The position numbers and the translations under genes are program-made. The notes under the pieces are model-generated. The model made no database searches. It saw only the letters and a program-made list of their open reading frames with translations, and was not told where the DNA came from. Positions 1 to 10,436 of a DNA stretch of 64,000 bases are shown here, piece by piece. The stretch's first letter is position 1. Each line of letters starts with the position of its first letter. Source of the stretch: Malania oleifera (Eukaryota; Streptophyta; Magnoliopsida; Santalales; Ximeniaceae); NCBI RefSeq assembly GCF_029873635.1, contig NC_080420.1, positions 33,874,231 through 33,938,230 of the forward strand. The letters run 5' to 3'.

Positions 1-428
1 TTCATCTGTCTCAGTCGTAACTTCAGGTGCCGGGATAACTATTTTTCTATCGATGAGTATCTCAGGTTTGGAAACTTCTTTTCCACTTCTCAATGTAAAA
101 ACGGCCTCCGCTGTCTTAAGAGAAATATTATGTATTTGTCACTGTTGCTGCTGGTATTCTTAAGGATTATGCTGAGGTTCTAATATTGCGTGCTTGTCTC
201 ATTAATGGTGTCCCGCAATTCATTTATGGCCTGGGTGTACTAATTGTTAGTTGTGACTTGAATCTGCATGAACTACTGAAGAGCATCCTCAAGAGACTTC
301 TCTGGTGGAGCAGGTGCTACATTAGATTGAAATCTTGAAGGTGCATAGCTCCGAGAGATCTGTTGTGGCTGATATTGATGTTGAAAGGTAGCTTGATGAT
401 ATGACGACTGATAAGGGGGTGCATAGGA

Positions 429-1247
429 CTAGGAAGGTTGATTCCAAAGTTGTTCTGTACTATTCTCCTTTTCCATATCCATAGCATCCAATCTTCTGGT
501 AAGGTCAACCAGACATGCCTCAACATCAAAATCATCTTTCAATTCATACCACTCTCCACCATGTATTGCTCTTAATCGTTGAACTGCAATTGGTCTTCTA
601 TCAATCCTAGTGTTCCACTGATGAGCATTTTCAGCTAAATGATCCAGAAAAATCAATGTCTCAGCAGGCTCTTTGTCGAAGAAATTTCTTGGGCACATAG
701 TATGGACGAACTGTTTTGAGTTAGGAGTCAACGCAGTGTAGAAATAGTCGACTAGGCGCCATGATTCAAATCCATGGTAGGGACACATATTTACTAGATC
801 TTTTAATCGCTCCTAGCTTTCATGAAATGTCTCGCCAGCTTTTTGCTTGAATTGACAGATTTGTGCTTGCAAAAATTGAGTTCTCTGTGAAGGAGAAAAT
901 TTATGAAGAAATTCGTGTTCCATATAAGCACAATTAGTGACAGAATGAGGCATCAAAGAATTAAACCACATATTTGATTTATCCTTAAAATAGGAAGTAA
1001 ATAAACAAAGTCTAGTAAATTCATCAGTTCTAGGTCTAGAAAAAAAAATATTGCAAGTCAACTCAAACTCAGTTAGATGCTGATAAGGACACTCGGATTC
1101 TGTCCCGTAGAACTGAGGTATCAATGACGTCCTCCCACGTTGAATCATGCAATTAAGTGCATTATTAGGTAAAGTAGTGTAAGATGGTGCAATGATACAT
1201 GCAGGCTGCAAAAAATCCATAAGATTGTGTGGTGCAGGTGTAGCCAT
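429..1247 (-). pseudogene. gag of the Athila-like element (fossil)
   Basis: Two long minus-strand coding stretches (813-1247 and 429-788) look like the capsid region of plant gypsy gag: a start followed by Asn/Pro-rich sequence, then a helix-rich capsid segment with aromatic residues in a W-F-N-S-L context and a closing Gln-rich segment ending QKAGETFHES. It sits directly downstream of the primer site, as expected for gag. It is broken and cannot be a working gene. Confidence 0.7.
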
Positions 1248-1251
1248 ATTT

Positions 1252-1253
1252 TA

Positions 1254-1305
<52 letters not shown>

Positions 1306-1322
1306 TTATTTTATTTTATTTT
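1252..1322. repeat. (ATT)n microsatellite
   Basis: About fifteen ATT units followed by ATTTT variants lie just upstream of the gag start of the Athila-like element. In one frame the tract reads as a run of tyrosines, which has no coding meaning. Confidence 0.95.
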
Positions 1323-1403
1323 TATTTTTTTCAAAACCCTTTTTCTTTCATAAAGAAAAGCAAAATAAAAGGGAAAAACACTAATTTGAAACTAAATATG
1401 GCA

Positions 1404-1421
1404 TTCCCCGGCAGCGGCGCC
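1404..1421 (-). other. Primer-binding site, tRNA-Asp type
   Basis: The minus strand reads TGGCGCCGCTGCCGGGGA. This is complementary, with one difference, to the 3' end of plant tRNA-Asp, the primer known for Athila and Tat retrotransposons. It fixes the orientation of the element. Confidence 0.85.
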
Positions 1422-1427
1422 AAAACT

Positions 1428-2200
1428 TGACTCACTTTAAAAATGAGCAGCTCGAAAGCTATCCCAAGCATAGGAGTTCAGTCGTGTAATAATTAACCCA
1501 AGGACCAAATCATCTCCTCAGAGAATGCAGTCTAATTCCAAATTTTGTGTAATCCAAAAAAAAAATTAAAAAACAAAAATTTTACTGAACACAGTTCAGA
1601 TTCGGTTTCCTGGGATGTTTGAGATTTTTGCAATGGAAATATGTAAATCCTAACTAAAAGATTAACATGCATTAAATGAACTAAATAAATGCCAGATTTA
1701 GTACCAGAATAACAAAAGAAACAAGCCTGCAGTCATTCAACTAAATAAAGACCAACTATGCTAAATAGTAATTAAAACCCAACCAAATGAAAGTACGAAA
1801 TTTTATAATAAGATCAGACAAAATTAAAATCTAACAACCATAAGATCATCAATTAACACCAACTAAAATATAACCCAATAAGATAAAAATAAACTTAACT
1901 TAATAATAAACTTAAACAAAATGATGAATTAACACTTGAGGGAAGCAAAACCATTAAAGAAGCATGCCAAATAAAAATCTTAAACATAAACTTAATACCC
2001 AAACAAAATACTCAGTAACTCAAACTAAAAATATTGAGTAAGACAAACCTTAAATGAGAGGAGATGGAGATTTAAACATGAATTTGTCTAATTAAAAAGA
2101 AGATTCTCAAATTAAACAAACTATTTTTAGACAAAAATTAATCCAAACTTTGAATAAATTAAAAACACAACAATAAAATTAATTCTAACAAAATTGAATT

Positions 2201-2238
<38 letters not shown>

Positions 2239-3190
2239 AGAGAATACGGAGGGAGAGAGTAAACAAGTTGTAGAGGAGAGAGAGAGAGAGAGGTCCCCCT
2301 GCAGTGTTGCCCCTCCTGCTGCACACCAACTCCCCCCAAAAGAAAACCTTACTACCTACTCCCTAAAATAAAAACCCTAGTCTCCTTTGTTGACTTTTCA
2401 AAAGCAATAAAAAGCGCCCCCCCCCCCCTATTTTTTTTTTTTTTGCAATTTCGGCTGCCCCCAAGGAGCTCCCAACACCTCTCTTGCTCGCATAGGCCTT
2501 GAGCCCCCCCTTATATGGTCACATCAACTTGATGGGCCTTTATTCATTTTTCTTTTCTTTTGTTAACACAAAACCGATTCTGTAATTTCAAGCTCGATTT
2601 TGACCTTCCTACAGTTTGTAGCTCTCAAAACTCAAAACACAAAAGTTGTAGAGCATTTTCTTGGCTTCATAGCACTTTGAATCATCCCAATCAGAGCTTC
2701 GATGAGAGAGTTATGATTAAAATACCAAAATATGTCCAAGTTGTCTTCTAGCGAATATTGAACTTGGATTGCGGCTCACTCATTTAATGTGTGTGTGCAT
2801 GTGATTTCATTCACCAGTATTCTTGCATGGTCCAGCTTCCATGTACCCAAATGCTCATGGTTGGCATGGATGAAGCCCACGTTAAATGCATGAATGACAC
2901 TCGGCTCTTCTACACATGCACACGGCTTTTAGTCCTCTCACGCACACCCACTTCATTCTCGTGCATGGCTTGTATGAATTTGCATGCAAGACTTCAACCT
3001 TCTGAAAATTATCCTGCGCTATTAAAACACAAATATCCGTAAATTTACAAAAATAGGATAATTATCTTAACATTATCGAATGAGCTCACTGATTAAAATA
3101 ATGGACATAATCAGACATTTAATTAAAATTATAATCTTTAATGCATGAATTTAAATGCCTAATTACGTAACTTTGACGCGTAATCACTCA
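1428..3190 (-). repeat. 5' LTR of the Athila-like element
   Basis: The LTR is 1763 bp. On the plus strand it begins TGACTCAC and ends TAATCACTCA, so on the element strand it has the expected TG...CA ends. It abuts the primer-binding site with a six-base gap. It contains a GA-rich simple repeat near 2204-2293 and a C-rich run near 2417-2427. Confidence 0.8.
2204..2293. repeat. (GA)n microsatellite in the Athila-like LTR
   Basis: An interrupted GA dinucleotide tract of about 90 bp lies inside the LTR, on the strand opposite to the element's transcript. Confidence 0.9.
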
Positions 3191-3239
3191 GGAAAGAGAA
3201 CCAATAGCTTAAAGATAGACTTTATCAAATCATAGAAGA

Positions 3240-6200
3240 AATAGAAAATTAGGCGATAAGTGTTGAGGATCACATTATTACCATTGAGGAACTACAGAGA
3301 CAAGTACAAGGAAAGGCAACAGGCCCTCGAAGAATGAAATTTGCACACAAATGGAATACACAAGTGCATAAGTGGCATGATTGATCAGGCTCAGCCAATG
3401 GTTTGGACTTTTCAAATATACGAGATAATCACCAAAAATGAGTTGGACTTGTAGAAAGCTAGGGAGCTACTTGTTCTTGTGAGGGAAGACCTTGAAAAAT
3501 TGGCTTTGATGTATTGAGAGACAGATGAAAGGAGTGGTATTTTTTCTTTTTGTTTCGTGGTTTTTTTTTCTTTTCCAAACAATGTAATGTCACCTTTTGA
3601 TTTGATTAATGAAAAGGATGTTTGATGTCTCAAAACTTCGGCAAAGATGTGCACATTCCACTAACATGAGCATATGTTATCATATAGGCATCCTTAGGTT
3701 CATTAACATGTCAATTTGTTGTCTCATGCATTTTATATGCATATACTCATGCATGGCTTCTATGGCAAGACGGTCATCATAGAGCCTCATCGGCATCCAT
3801 ATAACACTAGAAAATAGTTGAAAGTAATGGAGGAACATCTAGAAAGTAGAATAGAAGGTTTACAATAGAGCCAAGAGGAAGTTAACTAAGATCTCAGTGC
3901 ATTAAGAGAGAAAATGAGTAAGCTCATGAAGTTAATGGCAATGCAAAATAAAGGAAAACGAGCTTAGATAGATCCGACAGATCCTAAAACTGTCCAAGAT
4001 GAAGATTTGATATTCCATTGGGGTTTACTCCTAGGAGGGATCACCCTCCTCTACAAGTGCATGGTGCACCCATGCCACCTACAAATAATATGTCTCACAT
4101 GCCTCCCCTAAAGGCAGAACCATTTGAATTTTGGTAAATAAAGGTGGACCATATGCACCATGCTCCAAGAGGTGTCAGTATAAAGAAAAGAGCAAGAAAA
4201 TTGGATTGCTAAGGTATTAGAGATAAAAGAGGAAATGTGAAGGAAATATAAACAAATGGAATAGAGGCTTTGAACCATACAAGGAATATAAAGATTTGGC
4301 CCTATGGATGCATTCAATCTTTACCTTAAACCAGACGATATGATAACTCCAAAATTCTAGATGCCTAAATTTGAAAATTATAATGGAATGAGATGCCCTA
4401 ACATGCACATAATAATGTTTTGCAGTAAAATGGCCACCTGTGGCACATAATGATAAGCCTCTCATCCATTATTTACAAAAGAGTATGACAAGAGCACCAT
4501 TGAGATGGTATTTGCGACTGAAAAGAGATCAAATTAGAACATGGCCAAATCTGGCCAATGCTTTCATGAACCAATACAAACATGTTACAAAATTCATTCT
4601 AAAAAAAATGAATTTGCAAGGGATAAGAAAGAAGATTGGCGAAAGTATTCACAAGTATGCCTACAGGTGAAGAAAGACAACCACTCTCGTATAACTCCCC
4701 AACAGAAGATAAAGTTGCCACTTTTTGTGGGTACACTACCTACAATTTATTACGAACAATTTTCCACAGTTGGTAAAGGTAGGAGAAAGAATTAAAGTTG
4801 GCATTCGTAATGGAAAGATCACTAGTAAAGGAAGTGAGAATAACTAAAGAAAAGCTAGAGGGAAAAAGAAAGAGGGTGAAGTTCAGGCTCTAAAGGGGCA
4901 ATCCTCCAGAATAAGGAATCCAAAAGATAAAGGGGTGGTGTGTAATGTGGCCCAACAAACTGCATTCCAACTTGTCAGCACTACTTCACCTATTGTTGTA
5001 CAAATGAGGCAACACACTAAAGAAAGAAGAGAAAGGAAGATCTCCAACCAATCCCAATGTCATATGAGGAGTTATTCCAACAAATAGTGGCAAGGCATTG
5101 ATAGTCCTAGTCCCCCCAACAATGGTAAAGGTGTTGTTGGCCCAAGTGTGTGTCTAAAAGGGGGATGAATAGATGTTTTTCGCAAATAATATGTTTTTCT
5201 ACAAAACAAAAACTTTGGAAAGATACAAGTGATTGATATCAAAATAAATGACAAAAGTAAATAGCACAAGCAAGTAAAGAGATAAAGGATGAAGAAGCTC
5301 AACACAACAATTTTAATGTGGTTCGACACCTAGCCTACATCCATGCCTTGAGACCAACTCAAGGATTGTCAAATCCACTAAACAATCTCCTTCAAGATGG
5401 AGAGGCCTTTACACAAAGGGAGCCAATCCCAACTGCTCACTAAGAGCTAAACCAAGGAGTTCCCCAAGAACCTCCTTAACGATGGCTTACCAGAACCTTC
5501 AAGCTTCACAAATAATAACAAGTGTAGAGATTACAAATGATGCTCCTTCTTGAGCTGATAATACAAATAAAGCCTCACACTACTCTCTTTCAGCAAGTGA
5601 TGTATAACAAGAATAAGGTGCAAGAGAGCTTTAAGCAAATGTAAATGTAGAATGAATGCTTCAACTAACTTAATCAATAACCAATGCTCAATCAATGTGC
5701 TTAATGAATGCCAATGGGTTATATTTATGGGCAAAGGGACGAGCAAGTTTCTGGATAGCCTTTGGGCTTTTATTGAGGTAAGACAAATCAAAAAATAGCC
5801 GTTTGAAGCTCATTTATTATGGGTTTGCCGCCACCAGTCATCGACGAGTGCCATCGAGTCATCAACAAGTTGCACTCACTAGTCGACGAGTGCCCTGCTT
5901 TCTTCAATGAGCCACCTAGGCTATGAGACATGATTTAGCTACTGGATTTTCTCGTCGATGAGCCAAGCTCGTTCGTCAACGAGTTAGCCTCACTAGTCGA
6001 CAAATGCTATCCATTCGTCGATGAGTCCCCTATTTTCCTATGTAGTAATCCTCTAAATGTACTAACTCATGCTAGGACAAGTACATATAAATAATATTTG
6101 ATCTAATGATACTTTAGGCTTGTCCAAATGAGGTTTTAAGATGTCTTCTTTGGAAACCAAGTTTGAAAGCTTATTTGACATCTTATGCACTTAGTATGAC

Positions 6201-7690
6201 TCGGTATGCATGTGTAAATTCAGTTATGATGTTCTATACTTCATGAACTACGTGCACATGCATTTTCTCAGCTCTTGTAAGGTATTCTTACCATCATCAT
6301 ACGCACAAGAGTTACAAGATGATCCTACCTCACACACAACCCAACATATATGTAAACATAAACACAAGTCTTCATATAAACTCTGGTTGGTTGTGCTTTG
6401 GGTGTTTCAATGAGTATGCTTTGGCCAGGACTTTTGCTCATTGCTCCTTTAATGTATTTCTAATCCTTATTGTCCTATATACCTGAGCTAAACTTGAGAA
6501 TATAGATTAGATAACTTGAGGGATACTAATGGGTTGATATCATCAAAACCAACTAGATTGGGATACTTTAGCCACTAGAGCTAACAGGTGTCATATCCAA
6601 AATGGTATGATCCCAATGCCACTTGCGACTATCATGATAGAGGTTCGACCCATTCCATAAAAAACTATTGGCTATTGAAATATAAGGTGCAAAGCTTAAG
6701 AGAGGGGGAATAGATAGGTTTTGGCGACAATAGAGAAACTATAATGAAAGGAAACCCATTGCCCAATCACGGTGGACTAGCTATTAATGTAGTCGATATG
6801 AAGAAAGAAAGATGTTGGTGGAAGAAGTGAAAACCTCATTGACTAGAATATACCTAAAGATGGATTCCACAGGAATTGTAGCTCAAGGGATGCTATGCCC
6901 ATCAAAAGTTCAATGCCACTGTAAAGGCAAGGGATTCGATTTCTCAGCACATGATTGCCCGCCTTTCCAAAAATTATTACGAAAGATGATGAACCAAGGG
7001 GAGGTTGAAATTAGGGTAGTACTACGAAAAGGAGAATTAATTAGCACTCTTGAGGATATGAAGGAATTCATGAAGGATCATACTCAAAACACCTCAAGAC
7101 CTATCATTTTCTAGTCTTGTAAACTCTAGAAACCAGAGGAAGTTGTCAAACCCAAGTTGACCATTAGAGCCCCACAACCATTCGCATACAAAAGCAACAA
7201 CCAAGTTCCTTAGGTGTATGAGTGTAAAGTAGTCAAAGAAGACGGAGATGGACCTGTAAATGAATCTTTGAGCATTATTGCCGGTGTACAAGGATCACAA
7301 GAAGTGGAAGATGCTATACTCTCGAGGGTTTGGAGCAAATTAGAAGTGAAAATGGGAAAATTCCTACAAAAGGCCCAATGGAGAAAACCCAAGAACCACA
7401 AACAGATATTCGATAGGAAGTACTTCAGCCAATTTAAGAACCTATAACTTAGAAAGATGCGTGGGGATTTTTGAAACTTATTAAACATGGTGAGTTTGGG
7501 GTTGTTGAATAATAAATAAGTTGCTTGCTAGGATCTCCATTCTGTCCTTGTTGTTGAACTTGGAGCCCCGTAGAGAGACATTGATGAGAGTATTTAACCA
7601 AGCTCACATCCCTAACAACTTTAACATTGAAAATTTTGACCATTCAATTGGGAATTGAAATACATATTTTAAATCCCCATCAGTTGCCCC
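3240..7690 (+). mobile_element. Tat-like Ty3/gypsy relic, gag to early pol (fossil)
   Basis: Between about 3825 and 5134, and again from 6587 to about 7650, the plus strand shows similarity to the gag and gag-pol junction of Tat-branch gypsy elements. Visible parts are a coiled-coil-like gag start near 3825, a capsid segment near 4290-4800 with the family's aromatic/Arg pattern (RWYLRL), and a knuckle-like Cys-x2-His...His...Cys segment just right of 6587. No LTR belonging to it is recognised. It is heavily decayed with many breaks and is split by the solo LTR at 5135-6586. The limits are approximate. Confidence 0.65.
5135..6586. mobile_element. Solo LTR with 5-bp target duplication (fossil)
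   Basis: The 1452-bp block begins TGTTGGCC and ends GCTAACA, and is flanked on both sides by GGTGT (5130-5134 and 6587-6591). No coding sequence, primer site or second LTR is present, so this is best read as an LTR left after recombination of a full element. It contains several copies of a GTCGAC-centred palindrome between 5835 and 6030. Gag-type homology of the Tat-like relic lies on both sides, so the insertion is younger than that element. Its parent family is not determined; the style of its ends resembles copia LTRs. Confidence 0.8.
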
Positions 7691-8029
7691 TACTCCTAGG
7701 CCTTGAAAGCCACTATTAGGCATGAGAGTATTTTTTTTTTTTGTTAACTCTTAACTTTTTTAAGCATATCTCAAGTTTCCATCTTTCAATTTGAGATTAA
7801 TGCCTTGAATCAATCCTTGTTTTAGAAGTTCAAAGTGGACGTTGTTACATCAAACCGAGTCAACATGTCACTGCACATATACTCCTTGTTTCGAAGTTCA
7901 TATCTTAAAATGAAGTGATCTATGCTGGGATTGGATTTTGATGAAGAACAAAACTTATATATTTTATTGTCAGAATTTGGAAATATGTTGAATAAATCTA
8001 TAAAAGTGCACTTGTCAGATATTGTGATG
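7690..8029. other. No gene recognised
   Basis: AT-rich sequence after the Tat-like relic. It contains a short T tract near 7732-7742. No coding similarity, RNA or clear repeat is seen. Confidence 0.5.
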
Positions 8030-8221
8030 GATGCATATACAGATGCATATGCAGATACACTAACAGATGCGTATGTAGATGCATATACAGATGCATATGC
8101 AGATTCATATATACAAATGCATATATAGATACATAGACATATGCATATACAAATGCATAAACAGATCCATGTATAAATGCAATCATAGAAGCATTTGTAA
8201 ATGTGGATATAGATGCACTCA
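8030..8221. repeat. 12-bp tandem repeat (minisatellite)
   Basis: About sixteen units of 12 bp with consensus GATGCATATACA or GATGCATATGCA. The first six units (8030-8101) are nearly intact and in register. Later units drift and lose register towards 8221. The unit contains the palindrome ATGCAT. In one plus-strand frame it encodes Asp-Ala-Tyr-Thr/Ala repeats, because 12 is a multiple of three, but no start context or homology supports a protein. Confidence 0.9.
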
Positions 8222-8639
8222 CTAAAGATGAGCAACTTGGGTATGTTGCGTATTTTAATTTAATGACCTTTTAATCTAAGTGAAAATCTTGATTATTTAT
8301 AAAATCAACATGAGGTTATTGAGTATTCAAATTATTCAAAATGTCATGTCAGGGTTAAAAAAAAATTGAATTCTCTTAAACCAATTTGTATTTCTTGGAA
8401 TTTTTGGAAAATAAGTCTTTCCTATCATGTTATTCAGATGGTTCTTTCTCCAACAAAAAAAAAAAAAAATTTGAATTTAACGTTGATTCAAAAATCATTA
8501 GGCACTATGAGCAAAGGAACGATGTAGGGTTTCATCAAAAGCATGAAGGCAATGAAAATACATACATTAGCAAAAAAAAAAAAACTCATTTCCTGATTAT
8601 TTGACTAATCTCCACTCTAAAATTGAATTTTAGATTCAA

Positions 8640-9299
8640 AGTGTGACCATTGTAATATCATTTGATAGGCTGAAACACTTTAGAGCTCTCTAACTTTGCT
8701 ATGAGGGAACATTGCAATTGTTTAGTGAGCTAGATATTGGTATTAAAAGATTATTTCTCTTTTCTCCTGTAAAATGGGATTCATTCTTGAAGGGAAATGA
8801 GGTCTTGTAATATAGTGACACTGCTCCTCAGCAAGGGAGTCAAGAGGCTAAGCCTATTTGGCTTGAGTGAATTGGGATAGTTGTCCCGAGAGTGAGACAA
8901 AAAGGCTCGAGTGAGCTCCGAACAAGTTGTCCAAGGAAGAATAAACCAAGTTGGTTTAATAGTAAGGGCGGTGGTCTTTGCATGTAAGTTAAGATAGTTT
9001 GTAGGTAGTTGTCCTAATTGTGTGGTTCTCTTCTATCAAAGGTATTCAAACTTAGTGAAAAAGCTCAAAGTAGTTGGCTTCAGGAGTGGATGTAGGTTTG
9101 GTGACAGAAACCACTATAAAAACAGCGTGTTACTCTCTCACTTTCTCCTACATGTATTATTCTGCATCATACTTATCTTAAGGAAGCTTTGTGTTTGTGT
9201 GTGATCTGAATATTGTAGGTTATTTGTATTATTAGAAAATATTAAACTCAATTTCAAAACTGCATAGTTCACCCCACTAGGTTCCTCATTGGACCAACA
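8640..9299 (+). mobile_element. Possible LTR relic
   Basis: The end of this block, with TTCACCCCACTAGG followed by GGACCAACA at 9299, resembles the 3' end of copia-type LTRs, including the one at 32172 in this window. The left end is not defined and I found no target duplication, so the limits are rough and the call is weak. Confidence 0.3.
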
Positions 9300-10272
9300 A
9301 GATTCAATTATTCAAGTCAAGGAGAACCTCGATGCTCTAAACTAGGATAGTCCGCAGTCCCTTCGACCAAGGTTCCTTCATCTCTTTCTAAACTTTATCC
9401 CCTAGTTCTATAGTCAAGGCTTCTTTCATTCTAAATATTCCCACATCTCCTTAAGGTTTTTGTACCTCAGGTTAGATAGTCGAGGTTGACCTCTGATTTA
9501 GTACTTTATAATCCTAACATTTAGAATGCTTGCAATCTCGACTTCTTATCTTGAAAGTATAATTATGGTAATCTTGAACATATTTGGAATCCTTATTATG
9601 CTTTTTGTGGACATCCAGTGAAGGGATGCACTTTTAAACTTTGTTCCAATAACCCATTTCAAGACTATATAATGGAATAACTGTACACAAGGATTTTGTG
9701 CCTTTGGATAAGAGTGTCACTTTGCACATCGAGTTTATGAAATGTGTAAAGTCAAAGTGCTCTACTTTCTTATGCTACTAATTATATTTCTTTCTTAGAA
9801 CTAAATCCAGATAGTTAGCATGTAGTAATGGCCAACAAATTTTTTTAAATTAATATAATTATGTATAAACTATTTCTAATTCAAGAAATTGTTGATAACC
9901 TTACAAGAATTCAATTTACTACAAACAAATATATAATTCTTATATATAAGTTGTAAGTTTCATTTCATAGTCTAAGTCTTATTGTCAATAATTAAAAGTT
10001 ACACTTTTTCATCAAGATTAATTATTATCCATAACCTATAAAGATAACTTATCTCCTAAACCCTTAATGTAAATATCTCACACTTTTAGTTATTGAAATA
10101 TTTCTCAAAAAAAATAATTACACTTAAAAAAAGTTATTTCTGTAAACCTAACTGGATCCAAAAATTTTCTTTTAGACTAGAAGTATTCCTAGAAAACTAA
10201 CTTGGTCATTAATGAATCCACTCTAAATAATGGGACTTATTAGCTTTATAGGCCCTGCACTATACAATTCTC
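9300..10272. other. Upstream region of the oligopeptidase gene, no gene seen
   Basis: AT-rich sequence without recognisable coding similarity or transposon ends. It probably includes the distal promoter of the gene that starts at 10437. Confidence 0.5.
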
Positions 10273-10284
10273 TATTTATAATAA
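10273..10284 (+). promoter_or_regulatory. Candidate TATA box of the oligopeptidase gene
   Basis: TATTTATAATAA lies about 155 bp upstream of the chosen ATG. A transcription start about 30 bp downstream would leave a 5' leader of roughly 120 bp, ordinary for plants. In such AT-rich DNA the match could be chance. Confidence 0.35.
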
Positions 10285-10436
10285 TTTTATTCGACGGAAA
10301 GACCTAATAGAAAGATTACGTCGGTCATCTGACAGGCCAATTTTTTCTCACAAGCATTCATGAAGTTCTCAGCCGCTATAAGCCCGTCACTTTGCTCGGG
10401 AGCTTTCTGATTCAAATACCTTCCACTGAAACGTCA

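Larger units (their letters stand above)
1..3190 (-). mobile_element. Athila-like Ty3/gypsy element, 5' part (fossil)
   Basis: Reading on the minus strand, an LTR (1428-3190) is followed by a primer-binding site matching plant tRNA-Asp (1404-1421) and then gag-type coding sequence that runs off the left edge of the window. The tRNA-Asp primer, the long LTR and the gag sequence fit the Athila/Tat branch of Ty3/gypsy. The right edge of the element is at 3190, where the LTR starts with TGAGTGATTA on the minus strand. The pol region and the second LTR lie outside the window, so target duplication and age cannot be judged. The coding part is broken in more than one place. Confidence 0.85.

Noticed and set aside
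1227-1430. Open frame with a long tyrosine run
   Set aside because: It is the (ATT)n microsatellite read in one frame, next to a retrotransposon primer site.
2127-2339. Ser/Leu-repeat open frame
   Set aside because: It is the (GA)n simple repeat inside the LTR.
7922-8128. Small protein with Asp-Ala-Tyr repeats
   Set aside because: The repeats come from the 12-bp minisatellite; there is no homology or gene context, and the array loses frame further on.
8030-8221. CRISPR-like array
   Set aside because: Units are contiguous 12-mers without spacers, in a plant nuclear genome.
10392-10436. Longer N-terminus for the oligopeptidase
   Set aside because: The upstream extension would need a TTG start; the first ATG at 10437 gives a normal transit-peptide-like N-terminus.
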